From NCBI RefSeq assembly GCF_000359745.1, contig NZ_AQHN01000072.1, positions 186,001-250,000 on the forward strand: 64,000 bases of DNA, given 5' to 3'. Positions 8,413 to 17,050 of the stretch are shown here, in pieces. The notes under the pieces were generated by a model, which saw only the letters and a list, made by a program, of their open reading frames with translations, did no database searches and was not told where the DNA came from. How positions within the stretch are numbered: position 1 is the stretch's first letter; each line of letters begins with the position of its first letter. The DNA comes from Rhizobium freirei PRF 81. GTDB lineage: Bacteria > Pseudomonadota > Alphaproteobacteria > Rhizobiales > Rhizobiaceae. Position numbers and translations under genes: made by a program.

Positions 8413-10077
8413 ATGACTGACGCGAGCGAGCTGCCGGAACGCGAGAGCATGGAATTCGACGTCGTGATTGTCGGGGCGGGTCCTGCGGGGCTGTCTGCGG
8501 CGATCCGGCTGAAGCAGGTCAATCCGGATCTGACGGTCGTCGTGCTCGAAAAGGGGGCAGAGGTCGGTGCGCATATCCTCTCTGGCGCCGTCGTCGATCC
8601 GATCGGCATCGATCGCCTGCTGCCGGGCTGGCGCGAAGAGGAGGGACATCCCTTCAAGACCGAGGTTAAGGACGATCACTTCCTCTTCCTCGGACCCGCC
8701 GGCGCCCTACGCCTCCCGAACTTCATGATGCCGCCGCTGATGAACAATCACGGCAATTATATCGTCTCGCTCGGCAATGTCTGTCGCTGGCTCGCCGAGA
8801 AGGCGGAAGCGCTTGGCGTCGAAATCTATCCCGGCTTTGCCGCAACCGAAGTGCTCTATAACGACGAAGGCGTCGTCATCGGCGTGGCGACCGGCGACAT
8901 GGGCATCGAGAAGAACGGCGAACCCGGACCGAACTACACGCGCGGCATGGCGCTGATGGGCAAGTATGTGCTGATCGGCGAGGGCGTGCGTGGCTCGCTC
9001 GCCAAGCAGCTCATCGCCAAGTTCGATTTGTCGAGAGACCGCGAGCCGCAAAAATTCGGCATCGGCATCAAGGAACTCTGGCAGGTCAAGCCCGAGAATC
9101 ACCACCAGGGCCTGGTGCAGCACTCCTTCGGCTGGCCGCTCGGCATGAAGACCGGCGGCGGCTCGTTCCTCTATCATCTGGAAGACAATCTGGTTGCCGT
9201 CGGTTTCGTCGTGCACCTCAATTACAAGAATCCCTATCTCTATCCTTTCGAGGAATTCCAGCGCTTCAAGACACATCCCGCCATTCGTGGCACCTTCGAG
9301 GGCGGCAAGCGCATCTCCTATGGCGCCCGCGCCATCACCGAGGGCGGCTACCAGTCGGTGCCGAAGCTGACCTTCCCCGGTGGCGCGCTGATCGGCTGTT
9401 CGGCCGGCTTCGTCAACGTTCCCCGCATCAAGGGCAGCCACAATGCGGTGTTGTCAGGCATGCTGGCGGCAGACAAGATCGCCGATGCGATTGCCGCCGG
9501 CCGCGCCAATGACGAAGTGATCGAGATCGAGAATGAATGGCGCCAGACGGATATCGGCAAGGATCTGAAGCGCGTCCGGAACGTCAAGCCGCTCTGGTCG
9601 AAGTTCGGCACGGCGGTCGGCGTGGCGCTCGGCGGCCTCGACATGTGGACGAACCAGCTGTTCGGCTTCTCCTTCTTCGGTACGCTGAAGCATGGCAAGA
9701 CGGATGCGGCCTCGCTGGAGCCTGCTTCCAAGCATCAGAAGATCGACTATCCGAAGCCGGATGGTATTTTGACCTTCGATCGCCTCTCCTCGGTGTTCCT
9801 GTCGAATACCAATCACGAGGAAGACCAGCCGGTGCATCTGCAGGTCAAGGATATGGCGCTGCAGGTATCGTCGGAGCATGACGTTTTTGCCGGTCCGTCG
9901 ACACGCTACTGTCCGGCAGGCGTCTATGAGTGGGTGGAGAAGGACGGCAAGGAAACGTTCGTCATCAATGCCCAGAACTGCGTCCACTGCAAGACCTGCG
10001 ACATCAAGGACCCCAACCAGAACATCAACTGGGTTCCGCCGCAGGGCGGCGAGGGACCGGTCTATCCGAATATGTGA
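8413..10077 (+). CDS. Electron transfer flavoprotein-ubiquinone oxidoreductase
   Basis: A 554-residue membrane-associated flavoprotein that passes electrons from reduced ETF (fed by acyl-CoA dehydrogenases) to ubiquinone. It shows the FAD dinucleotide motif VVIVGAGPAGLSAA (about residues 17-30) and the GAHILSGAV block. The family stretches GMKTGGGSFLYHL and GFVNVPRIKGSHNA are present. The C-terminal 4Fe-4S ferredoxin-like cysteines lie in RYCPAGVYE and NCVHCKTCDIKDP. Length and motif order are those of ETFDH. A good Shine-Dalgarno (ggagag) precedes the ATG. A LiuR-like site lies about 170 bases upstream. The ETF subunits are not in this window. Confidence 0.97.
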   Translation: MTDASELPERESMEFDVVIVGAGPAGLSAAIRLKQVNPDLTVVVLEKGAEVGAHILSGAVVDPIGIDRLLPGWREEEGHPFKTEVKDDHFLFLGPAGALRLPNFMMPPLMNNHGNYIVSLGNVCRWLAEKAEALGVEIYPGFAATEVLYNDEGVVIGVATGDMGIEKNGEPGPNYTRGMALMGKYVLIGEGVRGSLAKQLIAKFDLSRDREPQKFGIGIKELWQVKPENHHQGLVQHSFGWPLGMKTGGGSFLYHLEDNLVAVGFVVHLNYKNPYLYPFEEFQRFKTHPAIRGTFEGGKRISYGARAITEGGYQSVPKLTFPGGALIGCSAGFVNVPRIKGSHNAVLSGMLAADKIADAIAAGRANDEVIEIENEWRQTDIGKDLKRVRNVKPLWSKFGTAVGVALGGLDMWTNQLFGFSFFGTLKHGKTDAASLEPASKHQKIDYPKPDGILTFDRLSSVFLSNTNHEEDQPVHLQVKDMALQVSSEHDVFAGPSTRYCPAGVYEWVEKDGKETFVINAQNCVHCKTCDIKDPNQNINWVPPQGGEGPVYPNM

Positions 10078-10083
10078 GACGAA

Positions 10084-10611
10084 ATGACCGAGATCGAACA
10101 AGGCGCCTGGACGATCCGTTCGGCCAGGGCCGACGAGCTGCATTTGCTCGCCGCGATCGAGATGGATGCCTTCTGGGCTCTGCATGAGGCCGGCGCGGTT
10201 GCCTGCGAGCCTACCTCCCTGCCTCTCGATGTGCTGCGGCAATCTCTGGCGGAGCAGCAGCTGCTCGTTGCCGCTGATAGCGAAGATCAGCCATTCGGCT
10301 TTCTCGCCGGCATCCGCAAGGACGGTTGCGTTCACATCGCCGAAATCGATGTCGTCAGGCGCTGGCAGAAACAGGGCGTCGGAAGGCGGCTGCTGGAGGC
10401 TTCAATTGCGGCGGCGAAGGCACAAGGGGCTGCGGGCGTCACCTTGACGACGGACCGCCACGTCGCGTTCAACGCGCCTTTCTATGTTTCGGCGGGATTT
10501 CGCATCCTGGCTGAGGGAGAGAGGCCGAGCGTTCTCACGCAGATCCTCGAAGATGAAATCGCCCACGGTGCCGACCCGGCCAGACGCGTCGCAATGGCGC
10601 TCCGATTCTGA
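10084..10611 (+). CDS. GNAT-family N-acetyltransferase
   Basis: A 175-residue acetyltransferase with the acetyl-CoA binding motif A: VVRRWQKQGVGRRLLEASIAAAK (Q/R-x-x-G-x-G/A type), preceded by the beta4 strand VHIAEIDV. The later ATFYVSAGF-like block (NAPFYVSAGFRIL) is typical of GNAT proteins that act on small molecules. It starts 7 bases after ETF-QO and is probably co-transcribed, but nothing in the sequence ties it to that pathway. The substrate is unknown. Confidence 0.85.
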   Translation: MTEIEQGAWTIRSARADELHLLAAIEMDAFWALHEAGAVACEPTSLPLDVLRQSLAEQQLLVAADSEDQPFGFLAGIRKDGCVHIAEIDVVRRWQKQGVGRRLLEASIAAAKAQGAAGVTLTTDRHVAFNAPFYVSAGFRILAEGERPSVLTQILEDEIAHGADPARRVAMALRF

Positions 10612-10642
10612 TCCTTTTCCGGCGAGGCACGAGAGCAAATAG

Positions 10643-10673
10643 AAAAAGCGGCCCAAGGTTTACTCTGGGCCGC
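10643..10673 (-). terminator. Terminator between GNAT and EamA genes
   Basis: gcggccca (10648-10655) pairs with tgggccgc (10666-10673). On the minus strand the stem is followed by a run of T, so it mainly serves the EamA gene; the convergent GNAT gene could share the stem. Confidence 0.75.
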
Positions 10674-10705
10674 CGATCGAAGTGTCTGTATCCGCAGGGT
10701 GAGAT

Positions 10706-11620
10706 TCAATGCTGGGCGGGCTTGCGGGCGAGCAGGCCGGTAGAGAGGGCGACGCCAGCGCCGGTGACGATCGCGGCGGCGATGCCAGCCACGCCGATTT
10801 CCTCGCCGAGCAGGAAGCCGCCGCCGATAGTGGCGAGAACCGGCGTAATCGCGGTGAAAGCTGCGGCCTGCGTGCCACCGAGAGCCTGAACGGCGAGACC
10901 GTACGCGAGCGTTGCGGCAAGGCCGGACAGCAGGCCCTGGCTGACGATCTGCAGGCCGATTTCCGGCAGTGGCACCGAAGTCAGCGAGCTGCCGAAGATG
11001 GCTGCCAGACCAAGGTGGATCAGGAACGACCAGACGGCGATGACTGCGCTCGATTGCACCGCAGTCAGGCCCGAGCGGCGGAAGGCGTGCGTGTAGCTCG
11101 CCCAGAGCACGGCGGCGAGCGGCAGCAGCGTGAAGCCGGTCCAGGAAATCTGCACGCCATAGAGACTACGCGCCAGGAGGATCGCGACACCGGCGACGAT
11201 GCCGCCAAGGCCGAGCCAGCGGGTGATATCAAGCCGCTCGCGAAAGAGCAGGACGCCGATCAGCGCCGTTGCCAGCGGCATGGAGCCGCCGAGCAGGATG
11301 CCGGCCGACGAAGCTGGCGTGAACTGGATGGCGAAAGTGGTCAGCTGGAAGAAGAGGGCGCCGGAGCCACAGACCATCAGAGCCAGCAGCCTCAACGGCA
11401 CGCCTTTCGGGAAGAGGCCGGTCCGCCACCAGACGGGAGCCAGCACCAGGGCCGGCACGCCATAGCGGATCAGGCCGAGGTCGATCGTGCTCATTTGCGT
11501 CTCGGCCGTGTGGCGCGTGGCGAGGATCCAGTTCGCCCAGATCAACACCGTGACGACAGCGCCGGCATAGCCGATCGCGGTGGGAGTTGCCTTGCGGGTG
11601 GAGACAGACAAAGCGGTCAT
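10706..11620 (-). CDS. EamA/DMT-family transporter (RhaT-like exporter)
   Basis: A 304-residue inner-membrane protein with about ten predicted helices in two EamA repeats. The first repeat covers roughly residues 17-145 and the second 160-295. The residues GGSMPLATALIGVLLFRERLD and GGTQAAAFTAITPVLATIGGGFLLGEEI are the characteristic ends of each repeat (P..a...g...l.E). Such proteins usually export amino acids or related metabolites. It is divergent from an Lrp/AsnC regulator that starts 146 bases away, a pairing that suggests amino-acid-responsive control. Confidence 0.9.
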   Translation of the reverse strand: MTALSVSTRKATPTAIGYAGAVVTVLIWANWILATRHTAETQMSTIDLGLIRYGVPALVLAPVWWRTGLFPKGVPLRLLALMVCGSGALFFQLTTFAIQFTPASSAGILLGGSMPLATALIGVLLFRERLDITRWLGLGGIVAGVAILLARSLYGVQISWTGFTLLPLAAVLWASYTHAFRRSGLTAVQSSAVIAVWSFLIHLGLAAIFGSSLTSVPLPEIGLQIVSQGLLSGLAATLAYGLAVQALGGTQAAAFTAITPVLATIGGGFLLGEEIGVAGIAAAIVTGAGVALSTGLLARKPAQH

Positions 11621-11765
11621 CGACGTATCCTTTCCAACAATCCGGTTTATCGTTCGAATGAGGAAAACATAGCGCCAAAGGTGGAGGCATGTCCTTGCTA
11701 GTTATGGCTCGAAAACCATGCTATGGGCAATAATCTGCCAATATGAATAGTTGAGCTTCTCGAAT

Positions 11766-12239
11766 ATGCCAAAACTTGATAAATTCGATATTGCGATCCT
11801 CAACTGCCTTCAGGAGGATGCGCGCGCCACCAATGTCGAGATCGCCGAGCGCGTGAATCTCTCGCCGTCCCCCTGTCTTCGGCGCATTCGCAATCTGGAA
11901 AAATCGGGGCTGCTGCGTGGCTACAGAGCCGACATCGATCGCAAGGAGGCCGGTCTCGGTCTGACGGTCTTCGTCGAGCTCAAGGTAGGCCATCATTCGA
12001 AGGAGAATTCCGAAGCACAGCAGGCCGCTTTGCTTGCTATTCCGGAGATTGTCGCCTGCCATTTGATTTCGGGAACGGCCGATTTCCTGGCAGAAGTCGT
12101 CGTGGAGGACCTTGCCGCCTATGAGAAGGTGATGTCGGAAAAGCTTCTGGTTCTTCCCGGCGTGGTCGATCTGCGCTCTAATTTCGCGATCCGAACCATC
12201 AAGACCAACGGCGCGCTGAAGCTGCCAATGCCGGAGTGA
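11766..12239 (+). CDS. Lrp/AsnC-family transcriptional regulator
   Basis: A 157-residue regulator with an N-terminal winged helix-turn-helix (LDKFDIAILNCLQEDARATNVEIAERV, then LSPSPCLRRIRNLEKSGLL) and a C-terminal RAM effector domain. The ATG at 11766 is used because the protein then begins just before the conserved LDxxDxxIL block; a TTG 15 bases upstream is the alternative. Neither has a strong ribosome-binding site. Its divergent neighbour, an EamA exporter, is the likely target. Confidence 0.92.
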   Translation: MPKLDKFDIAILNCLQEDARATNVEIAERVNLSPSPCLRRIRNLEKSGLLRGYRADIDRKEAGLGLTVFVELKVGHHSKENSEAQQAALLAIPEIVACHLISGTADFLAEVVVEDLAAYEKVMSEKLLVLPGVVDLRSNFAIRTIKTNGALKLPMPE

Positions 12240-12245
12240 AAATGA

Positions 12246-12271
12246 AAAAGGGGCCGTTGCCGACCCCTTTG
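12246..12271. terminator. Bidirectional terminator between Lrp and mgtE
   Basis: aaagggg (12247-12253) and cccctttg (12264-12271) form a stem flanked by A and T runs, placed between two convergent genes. Confidence 0.8.
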
Positions 12272-12291
12272 CGATGAGAATTCGATTATCT

Positions 12292-13665
12292 TCAGAGCAT
12301 CGTGCCGCTGAGGATCATTAGTGCCACAGAGAAGTAGATTACCAGGCCCGTCACGTCGACGAGCGTCGCGACGAAGGGCGCCGATGCGCTGGCCGGGTCC
12401 AGCCGCAGCCTCTGCAGGATGAACGGCAGCATCGAGCCGGCGAGCGAGCCGAAGGTCACGATGCCGATCAGGGCTGCGAAGACGGTGAAGCCGACCAGCT
12501 GCCAGTGCGGGCCGTAGTCGAAGAGGCCGAGGCCCTGCCAGGTTACGATGCGGGCAAAGCCGACGAGGCCGAGGATCGCGCCGAGCACTATGCCGGTCGG
12601 CAGTTCGCGGAACGCGACCCTCCACCAGTCCGAAAGTTTCAGTTCGCCGAGCGCCAGCGCCCGGATGATCAGCGACGTAGCCTGAGAACCGGAATTGCCG
12701 CCCGAGCTCATGATCAGCGGGATAAACAACGTCAGAACGACGGCCTTTTCCAGCTCGCCCTCGAAATGCTGCATGGCGCTCGCGGTCAGCATTTCTCCGA
12801 GGAAGAGTGCTGCGAGCCAGCCGGCACGCTTGCGGATCATGCCGCCAAAGCTGATCTTCATGTAGGGCTGGCCGAGAGCTTCCATACCGCCGAATTTCTG
12901 CGCGTCCTCGGTGGTATCGGCGATCATCGTGTCGATGACGTCGTCGACGGTGACGATCCCCAGCATATGACCCTTGTCGTCGACGACGGGCAGCGCCAGC
13001 AGGTCGTGGCGCCGGATCAGACGAGCAACATCTTCCTGCTTCATCAGCGGCGGTGCCGTGACCGGCGTGCCCTTCTGGGCGACGGTGAGGATACAGGCAT
13101 CGGGCTCGCCGGTGATCAGGCGGCGCAGCGTTACGACGTGCATGAGCACATGCGTTTCGTCGTCCAGCACATAAATGGCATAGACCGTTTCGCGGGAGCG
13201 CTCGACCTGGCGAATGTGATCGAGCGTTTGCGCAACTGTCCAGCTTGCCGGCACGCTGACGAATTCCGTCGTCATGATGCCGCCGGCCGTGCGCGGCGGG
13301 TAGCCCATCAGTCCCTGGATCGCCTGCCGGGCGTGCTCGTCGAACGTGGCGAAGAGCCGTGCGCGGGTGTCGACGTCCATCTCCAGCAATACGTCGGCGA
13401 CGCGGTCGTTGGACATGCCATGCAGCAGCCGTGCGGCATCCGCATTGCCCATGACCTCAAGAATGCCGGATGCATTGCGCAGTTCCGGCCGGTCGAGAAT
13501 GCGCACGGCGCGCTCTTCCGGCATCTTGGCGAGGATGCGTGCGGCTTCGGCCGCATCGAGCACATTCAAGGACTCGACGCGTTCCGCGATGGTCACGCCG
13601 CGGTTGTTATTGATAAAGGCGCGAGCGGCATTGCCAGCCCGCATGGGAAAGCTGTTGATATTCAT
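12292..13665 (-). CDS. mgtE: Magnesium transporter MgtE
   Basis: The 457-residue protein has the MgtE layout. A cytosolic N domain (about residues 25-135, with AEAARILAKMPEERAVRIL repeats) is followed by a CBS-domain pair (about 136-260; GGIMTTEFVSVP and LPVVDDKGHMLGIVTVDDVID). Then come five transmembrane helices carrying PLIMSSGGNSGSQATSLIIR and SAPFVATLVDVTGLVIYF, the pore signatures. It imports Mg2+ and is gated by Mg2+ binding to the cytosolic domains. A long leader with an inverted repeat precedes it. No co-transcribed partner. Confidence 0.96.
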   Translation of the reverse strand: MNINSFPMRAGNAARAFINNNRGVTIAERVESLNVLDAAEAARILAKMPEERAVRILDRPELRNASGILEVMGNADAARLLHGMSNDRVADVLLEMDVDTRARLFATFDEHARQAIQGLMGYPPRTAGGIMTTEFVSVPASWTVAQTLDHIRQVERSRETVYAIYVLDDETHVLMHVVTLRRLITGEPDACILTVAQKGTPVTAPPLMKQEDVARLIRRHDLLALPVVDDKGHMLGIVTVDDVIDTMIADTTEDAQKFGGMEALGQPYMKISFGGMIRKRAGWLAALFLGEMLTASAMQHFEGELEKAVVLTLFIPLIMSSGGNSGSQATSLIIRALALGELKLSDWWRVAFRELPTGIVLGAILGLVGFARIVTWQGLGLFDYGPHWQLVGFTVFAALIGIVTFGSLAGSMLPFILQRLRLDPASASAPFVATLVDVTGLVIYFSVALMILSGTML

Positions 13666-14018
13666 TATAGCTCGCCTTTCCAGTCGATCCGCCGTCGTAG
13701 CGGATCGTGGCGAGCCGACAGGAGTCGGTTAGTGCACGAATGCTACTGACGGCAAAGGCAATCGACTACTACTGTCGCTAGGCATCGAAAGATGGCTCCG
13801 GTTAATCGGTATGGAAAAACGCTGTTCCCCATGTGCGGAGAAGTCGCGCCGAAGGCATAAAAAGTCAAGAGGTGGAAGCAGTTTAAGGCCCAGTGTCGCA
13901 AGAAAAATTTGCTTAGGCGGCTGAAACTTGTGCGATGCAGCAATTTGGGGTGTAACTCTGTAAAAATGCAATGGCCGGATGTCTTGCATCCGGCCCAAAT
14001 TGTTGTGAACTCTGTCGA
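13666..14018. other. Gene-free stretch upstream of mgtE
   Basis: The 353-bp region holds the mgtE leader and promoter, and at its right end the terminator of the convergent-side dehydrogenase. Close to the mgtE start is an 8-bp inverted repeat cgatccgc/gcggatcg (13685-13692 and 13700-13707). It could be an RNA stem or a protein site. I could not recognise a known magnesium riboswitch. Confidence 0.5.
13963..13995 (-). terminator. Terminator after the zinc-type dehydrogenase
   Basis: ggccggatg (13973-13981) pairs perfectly with catccggcc (13987-13995); on the minus strand the stem is followed by a T-rich tract. Confidence 0.8.
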
Positions 14019-15032
14019 TCAGAAGCCCGCCAGGACGACCTTGCCCTTCATCTTGCCGGTCTCGACAAGGGCATGCGCCTTCTTCAGATTGGCCGCGTTG
14101 ATCGTGCCCGCGGTCTCGGTCAGCGTCGAGCGAATCTTGCCCGCATCCACCAGCTCCGCGACCTTCGTCAGCAGCTTGTGCTGCTCGATCATGTCGGCGG
14201 TGTTGAACAGAGGGCGAGTGAACATCAGCTCCCAGTGGATCGACACGGCCTTGCGTTTGAAGGGCACGACATCGAGCGTCTTCGGGTCGTCGATCAGGGT
14301 GAACCGGCCCTGGGGCGCAATGGCGTCGACAATCGATGCGATGTGATCTGCGGTATTCGTCGTGGAGAAGATGAAGGCCGGTGCGCCGATGCCAAGCGCC
14401 TCGATCTGCGGCGCAAGCGGCTTCGAATGGTCGATAACGTAATGGGCGCCCAGCTCCTTGACCCAGGCCTGGGTTTCCGGCCGTGATGCCGTTGCGATGA
14501 CGGTGAGGTCGGTCAGGGCGCGCGCGATCTGGATGGCAACCGATCCCACGCCGCCCGCACCTCCGATGATAAGGATGGCGTTCGTCACGCCGGGCACGGG
14601 GTCCTGCACCTTCAGGCGGTCGAACAGGGCCTCATAGGCGGTGATGGAGGTCAGCGGCAGTGCCGCGGTAGCTGGGAAGTCGAGGCTCTTCGGCTTGGCG
14701 CCGACGATGCGCTCATCGACGAGATGGAACTCGGCATTTGACCCGCCGCGGTTGATGGCGCCTGCATAGAAGACCTCGTCTCCCGGCTTGAACATGGTGA
14801 CCTCGGGACCGACAGCCTTGACGATGCCGGCCGCATCCCAGCCGAGGATTTTGTACTCACCTTCGCTCGGAGCGACGTTGGCACGGACTTTGACATCGAC
14901 CGGATTGACGGAAACCGCCTTCACTTCGACGAGCAGGTCACGGCCCTTTGCTTCTGGCGTCGGCAGTTCGATATCGATCAGGGATGTCGCTGCGGAAATG
15001 GGTTGCGGTTGCTTGTAGGCGACTGCGCGCAT
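14019..15032 (-). CDS. Zinc-type alcohol dehydrogenase-like / quinone oxidoreductase (MDR superfamily)
   Basis: A 337-residue medium-chain dehydrogenase/reductase. The GroES-like half holds VSVNPVDVKVR and GWDAAGIVKAVGPEV. The Rossmann half holds the NADPH-binding motif IIGGAGGVGSVAIQIA and the block LGAHYVIDHSK. The catalytic-zinc cysteine/histidine set of classical alcohol dehydrogenases is not apparent, so it belongs with the quinone oxidoreductase-like, zinc-free members (TIGR02817 type). It is divergent from an HxlR regulator across a 104-bp spacer that contains a TGTAC-GTAG-GTACA palindrome. A role in handling quinones or other electrophiles is inferred from that context. Confidence 0.9.
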   Translation of the reverse strand: MRAVAYKQPQPISAATSLIDIELPTPEAKGRDLLVEVKAVSVNPVDVKVRANVAPSEGEYKILGWDAAGIVKAVGPEVTMFKPGDEVFYAGAINRGGSNAEFHLVDERIVGAKPKSLDFPATAALPLTSITAYEALFDRLKVQDPVPGVTNAILIIGGAGGVGSVAIQIARALTDLTVIATASRPETQAWVKELGAHYVIDHSKPLAPQIEALGIGAPAFIFSTTNTADHIASIVDAIAPQGRFTLIDDPKTLDVVPFKRKAVSIHWELMFTRPLFNTADMIEQHKLLTKVAELVDAGKIRSTLTETAGTINAANLKKAHALVETGKMKGKVVLAGF

Positions 15033-15107
15033 GGGAGAAGCTCCTCGGTTTGTTGCACAGAGGCTAGATGCGCATTATCGTCAAAAGGCGCAAGAATGCA
15101 CAATTTC

Positions 15108-15121
15108 TGTACGTAGGTACA
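15108..15121. promoter_or_regulatory. Probable HxlR operator
   Basis: tgtac-gtag-gtaca is a perfect 5-bp inverted repeat with a 4-base centre. It lies in the shared spacer between the dehydrogenase and the HxlR gene. GTAC half-sites separated by a short spacer are typical for HxlR-family regulators of quinone and aldehyde response genes. Confidence 0.6.
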
Positions 15122-15136
15122 AAAAGGATACTGTCG

Positions 15137-15541
15137 ATGTCGGTTCCCCGCTCCAAGCTTGTCAGGAATTTCCCGGGATGCCCGGTCGAGGCGACGCTGA
15201 GTCTGCTCGACGGTAAATGGAAGGGCGTGATCCTGTTTCACCTGATGGAGGGAACGCTGCGCTTCAACGAGATCCGCCGCAAATTGCCGTCGGTGACGCA
15301 GCGCATGCTGACGAAGCAATTGCGGGATTTGGAGGAATCCGGGCTGGTATCGCGCACCGTCTTTCCGGTCGTGCCGCCTCGTGTCGATTATGCGCTGACG
15401 CCGCTCGGCGCCAGCCTTCGGCCGATCATCAAGGCGATGGCCGAATGGGGCGAGGAGAATGTACTTTGCCACAACGGCCGGCAGGAGCTTGCCGCGCCGC
15501 CGATATCATGCGTGACCGGTGCGGCGCTCCAGGCCAACTGA
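15137..15541 (+). CDS. HxlR-family transcriptional regulator
   Basis: A 134-residue winged-helix protein with the HxlR hallmarks. These are an N-terminal cysteine in NFPGCPVEATLSLLDGKWKGVILFHL, then LRFNEIRRKLPSVTQRMLTKQLRDLEESGLVSR and YALTPLGASLRPII. Members of the family such as QorR and HypR sense quinones or oxidants through the conserved Cys, which is present here at about residue 16. The ATG at 15137 is preferred over 15068 because the upstream extension would translate the operator. Its 3' end overlaps that of the convergent MFS gene by 36 bases. Confidence 0.93.
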   Translation: MSVPRSKLVRNFPGCPVEATLSLLDGKWKGVILFHLMEGTLRFNEIRRKLPSVTQRMLTKQLRDLEESGLVSRTVFPVVPPRVDYALTPLGASLRPIIKAMAEWGEENVLCHNGRQELAAPPISCVTGAALQAN

Positions 15542-16723
15542 AAGAGCGAAAACGGCAAGTCCGCCGACGGAGAGAAGCGCGCCGACATAGCCGGTCGCAG
15601 CCGCGGTGAAGCCCCAGGAGATCACCAGCCCGCCGAGCCAGGCGCCAAGCGCATTGGCGATGTTGAAGGCGGAGTGATTGGAGGCGGCGGCCAGTGTCTG
15701 TGCATCGGCGGCAACATCCATCAGCCGGGTCTGTACGGCCGGGCAGGCAGCGAAGCCGCAGCCGATCAGGAAGACGCAGATGCAGAGCATGATGGGATTG
15801 GCAGCCGTCAGCGAAAACAGCGTCATGATGACGATGTTGAAGATCATCATGCCGCCGATCGTGCCCTTGATCGAGAGGTCGCCAAGGCGCGAACCGACGA
15901 TATTACCGACATTCATGCCGATGCCGAACAGCGCAAGCACGATCGGCACCATGGCGGAGCCGAGGCCCGCCACCTGGGTCGTGGTCGTCGCGACATAGCT
16001 GAAGATGGAAAACATGCCGCCGAAGCCGATGGCAGCGACGCCAAGCGACAGCCAGACCTGGATGCGCTTGAGCGCACCCAGTTCACGGGTGATGCTGGCG
16101 CCTTCCTCGACCTTGTCCTTTGGCAGGAACAGGGCGATGAGCAGCATGGTGACGAGGCCGACGCCGCCGACCATCATGAAGGCTGCGCGCCATTCGAGAA
16201 GCTGACCGAGATAGGTGGCGATCGGCGTGCCGATCAGCGTTGCGATCGTCAGGCCGAGCATAACCTGTCCGACGGCGCGAACGCGGCGATGGACCGGCAC
16301 CATGGAGGCGGCAACGAGCGCTGCGACGCCGAAATAGGCGCCATGCGGCAAGCCCGTAATGAAACGCAGCACCGTGAAGCTCTCGAAGGTGGGGGCAAAT
16401 GCGCTGGAAATATTGCCGGCGGCAAACAGCGCCATCATCAGCAGAAGCAGCGTGCGGCGCGCCATCTTGGCGGCAAGCACGGCAATAATGGGTGCGCCGA
16501 CGACGACGCCGAGCGCATAGGCGCTGATGACATGGCCCGCTTCCGGCGTCGTGACGCGGAAGGTATCGGCGACCTCGGGCAGAAGCCCCATAATGACGAA
16601 TTCGCCCGTGCCGATGCCGAAGCTGCCGACGGCCAACGCCAAAGTCACCAGTGCGATCGCGGTGCGCGACGGTGCTTCCAGGGAGGTTTGGGTATCGAGG
16701 GCCTCGACAGCAATATCGCTCAC
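15506..16723 (-). CDS. MFS transporter, DHA1 family (AraJ/YdhP-like)
   Basis: A 405-residue inner-membrane protein with twelve predicted helices. It shows the family motifs FGIGTGEFVIMGLLPEVA (helix 1) and GHVISAYALGVVVGAPIIAVL. The loop 2-3 motif is altered to KMARRTLLLLMM, and RFITGLPHGAYFGVAALVAA marks helix 4. This block order is that of AraJ-like sugar or drug efflux proteins. The GTG start at 16723 is chosen because aaggag lies seven bases upstream; longer starts would add a low-complexity tail. The substrate is unknown. It converges on and overlaps the HxlR gene, though being convergent it is not in that operon. Confidence 0.92.
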   Translation of the reverse strand: MSDIAVEALDTQTSLEAPSRTAIALVTLALAVGSFGIGTGEFVIMGLLPEVADTFRVTTPEAGHVISAYALGVVVGAPIIAVLAAKMARRTLLLLMMALFAAGNISSAFAPTFESFTVLRFITGLPHGAYFGVAALVAASMVPVHRRVRAVGQVMLGLTIATLIGTPIATYLGQLLEWRAAFMMVGGVGLVTMLLIALFLPKDKVEEGASITRELGALKRIQVWLSLGVAAIGFGGMFSIFSYVATTTTQVAGLGSAMVPIVLALFGIGMNVGNIVGSRLGDLSIKGTIGGMMIFNIVIMTLFSLTAANPIMLCICVFLIGCGFAACPAVQTRLMDVAADAQTLAAASNHSAFNIANALGAWLGGLVISWGFTAAATGYVGALLSVGGLAVFALSVGLERRTGHA

Positions 16724-17050
16724 GAAAACTCCTTGGGCGGTAATCGGGTCGAAGCACCGCGAATCGTGCGTCGGACCTTGTAACCAGGTACTCGGCGCAT
16801 CATGGGGAAATAAATGGACTGGGACGGCATGGACATGCCTCAAACGGTAATATCAATGATCGTACCATTTCTGTCCTGTGCATTTTTTGCAGCGCAGCAT
16901 ATCCATTGGCGCATAAGTGCCAACCGGTTCTGCTTCCCGCGCAGGCGGCGCAATGCTTGAAATCGCTTTGTCCGAAACCATCTCAGTGAAAGCGCACGGG
17001 GGCATCAGCCCCTTTTTGAGATAGAATTTGAGAGAAGACCAAGAGCCCCG
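16724..17050. other. Spacer between MFS and diacylglycerol-kinase genes
   Basis: This 327-bp divergent promoter region contains one candidate small minus-strand ORF (listed separately at 16853-17005). It also has a gggg-catca-cccc-ttttt hairpin (about 17008-17026) that looks like a terminator on the plus strand but has no obvious gene before it. Confidence 0.4.
16853..17005 (-). CDS. Candidate small CxxC protein (uncertain)
   Basis: A possible 50-residue protein ends MLRCKKCTGQKWYDH, with a CxxC pair and a terminal aromatic/His tail that look like half a zinc ribbon. A second in-frame ATG would give 42 residues. The aaggggctg before the first ATG is a poor and closely spaced ribosome-binding site. 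There is no operon support. It is listed because the C-terminal motif looks protein-like; no function is proposed. Confidence 0.3.
   Translation of the reverse strand: MPPCAFTEMVSDKAISSIAPPAREAEPVGTYAPMDMLRCKKCTGQKWYDH

Noticed and set aside
9454-10335. 293-codon minus-strand frame opposite ETF-QO and GNAT
   Set aside because: It spans the junction of two well-supported genes on the other strand and shows no domain.
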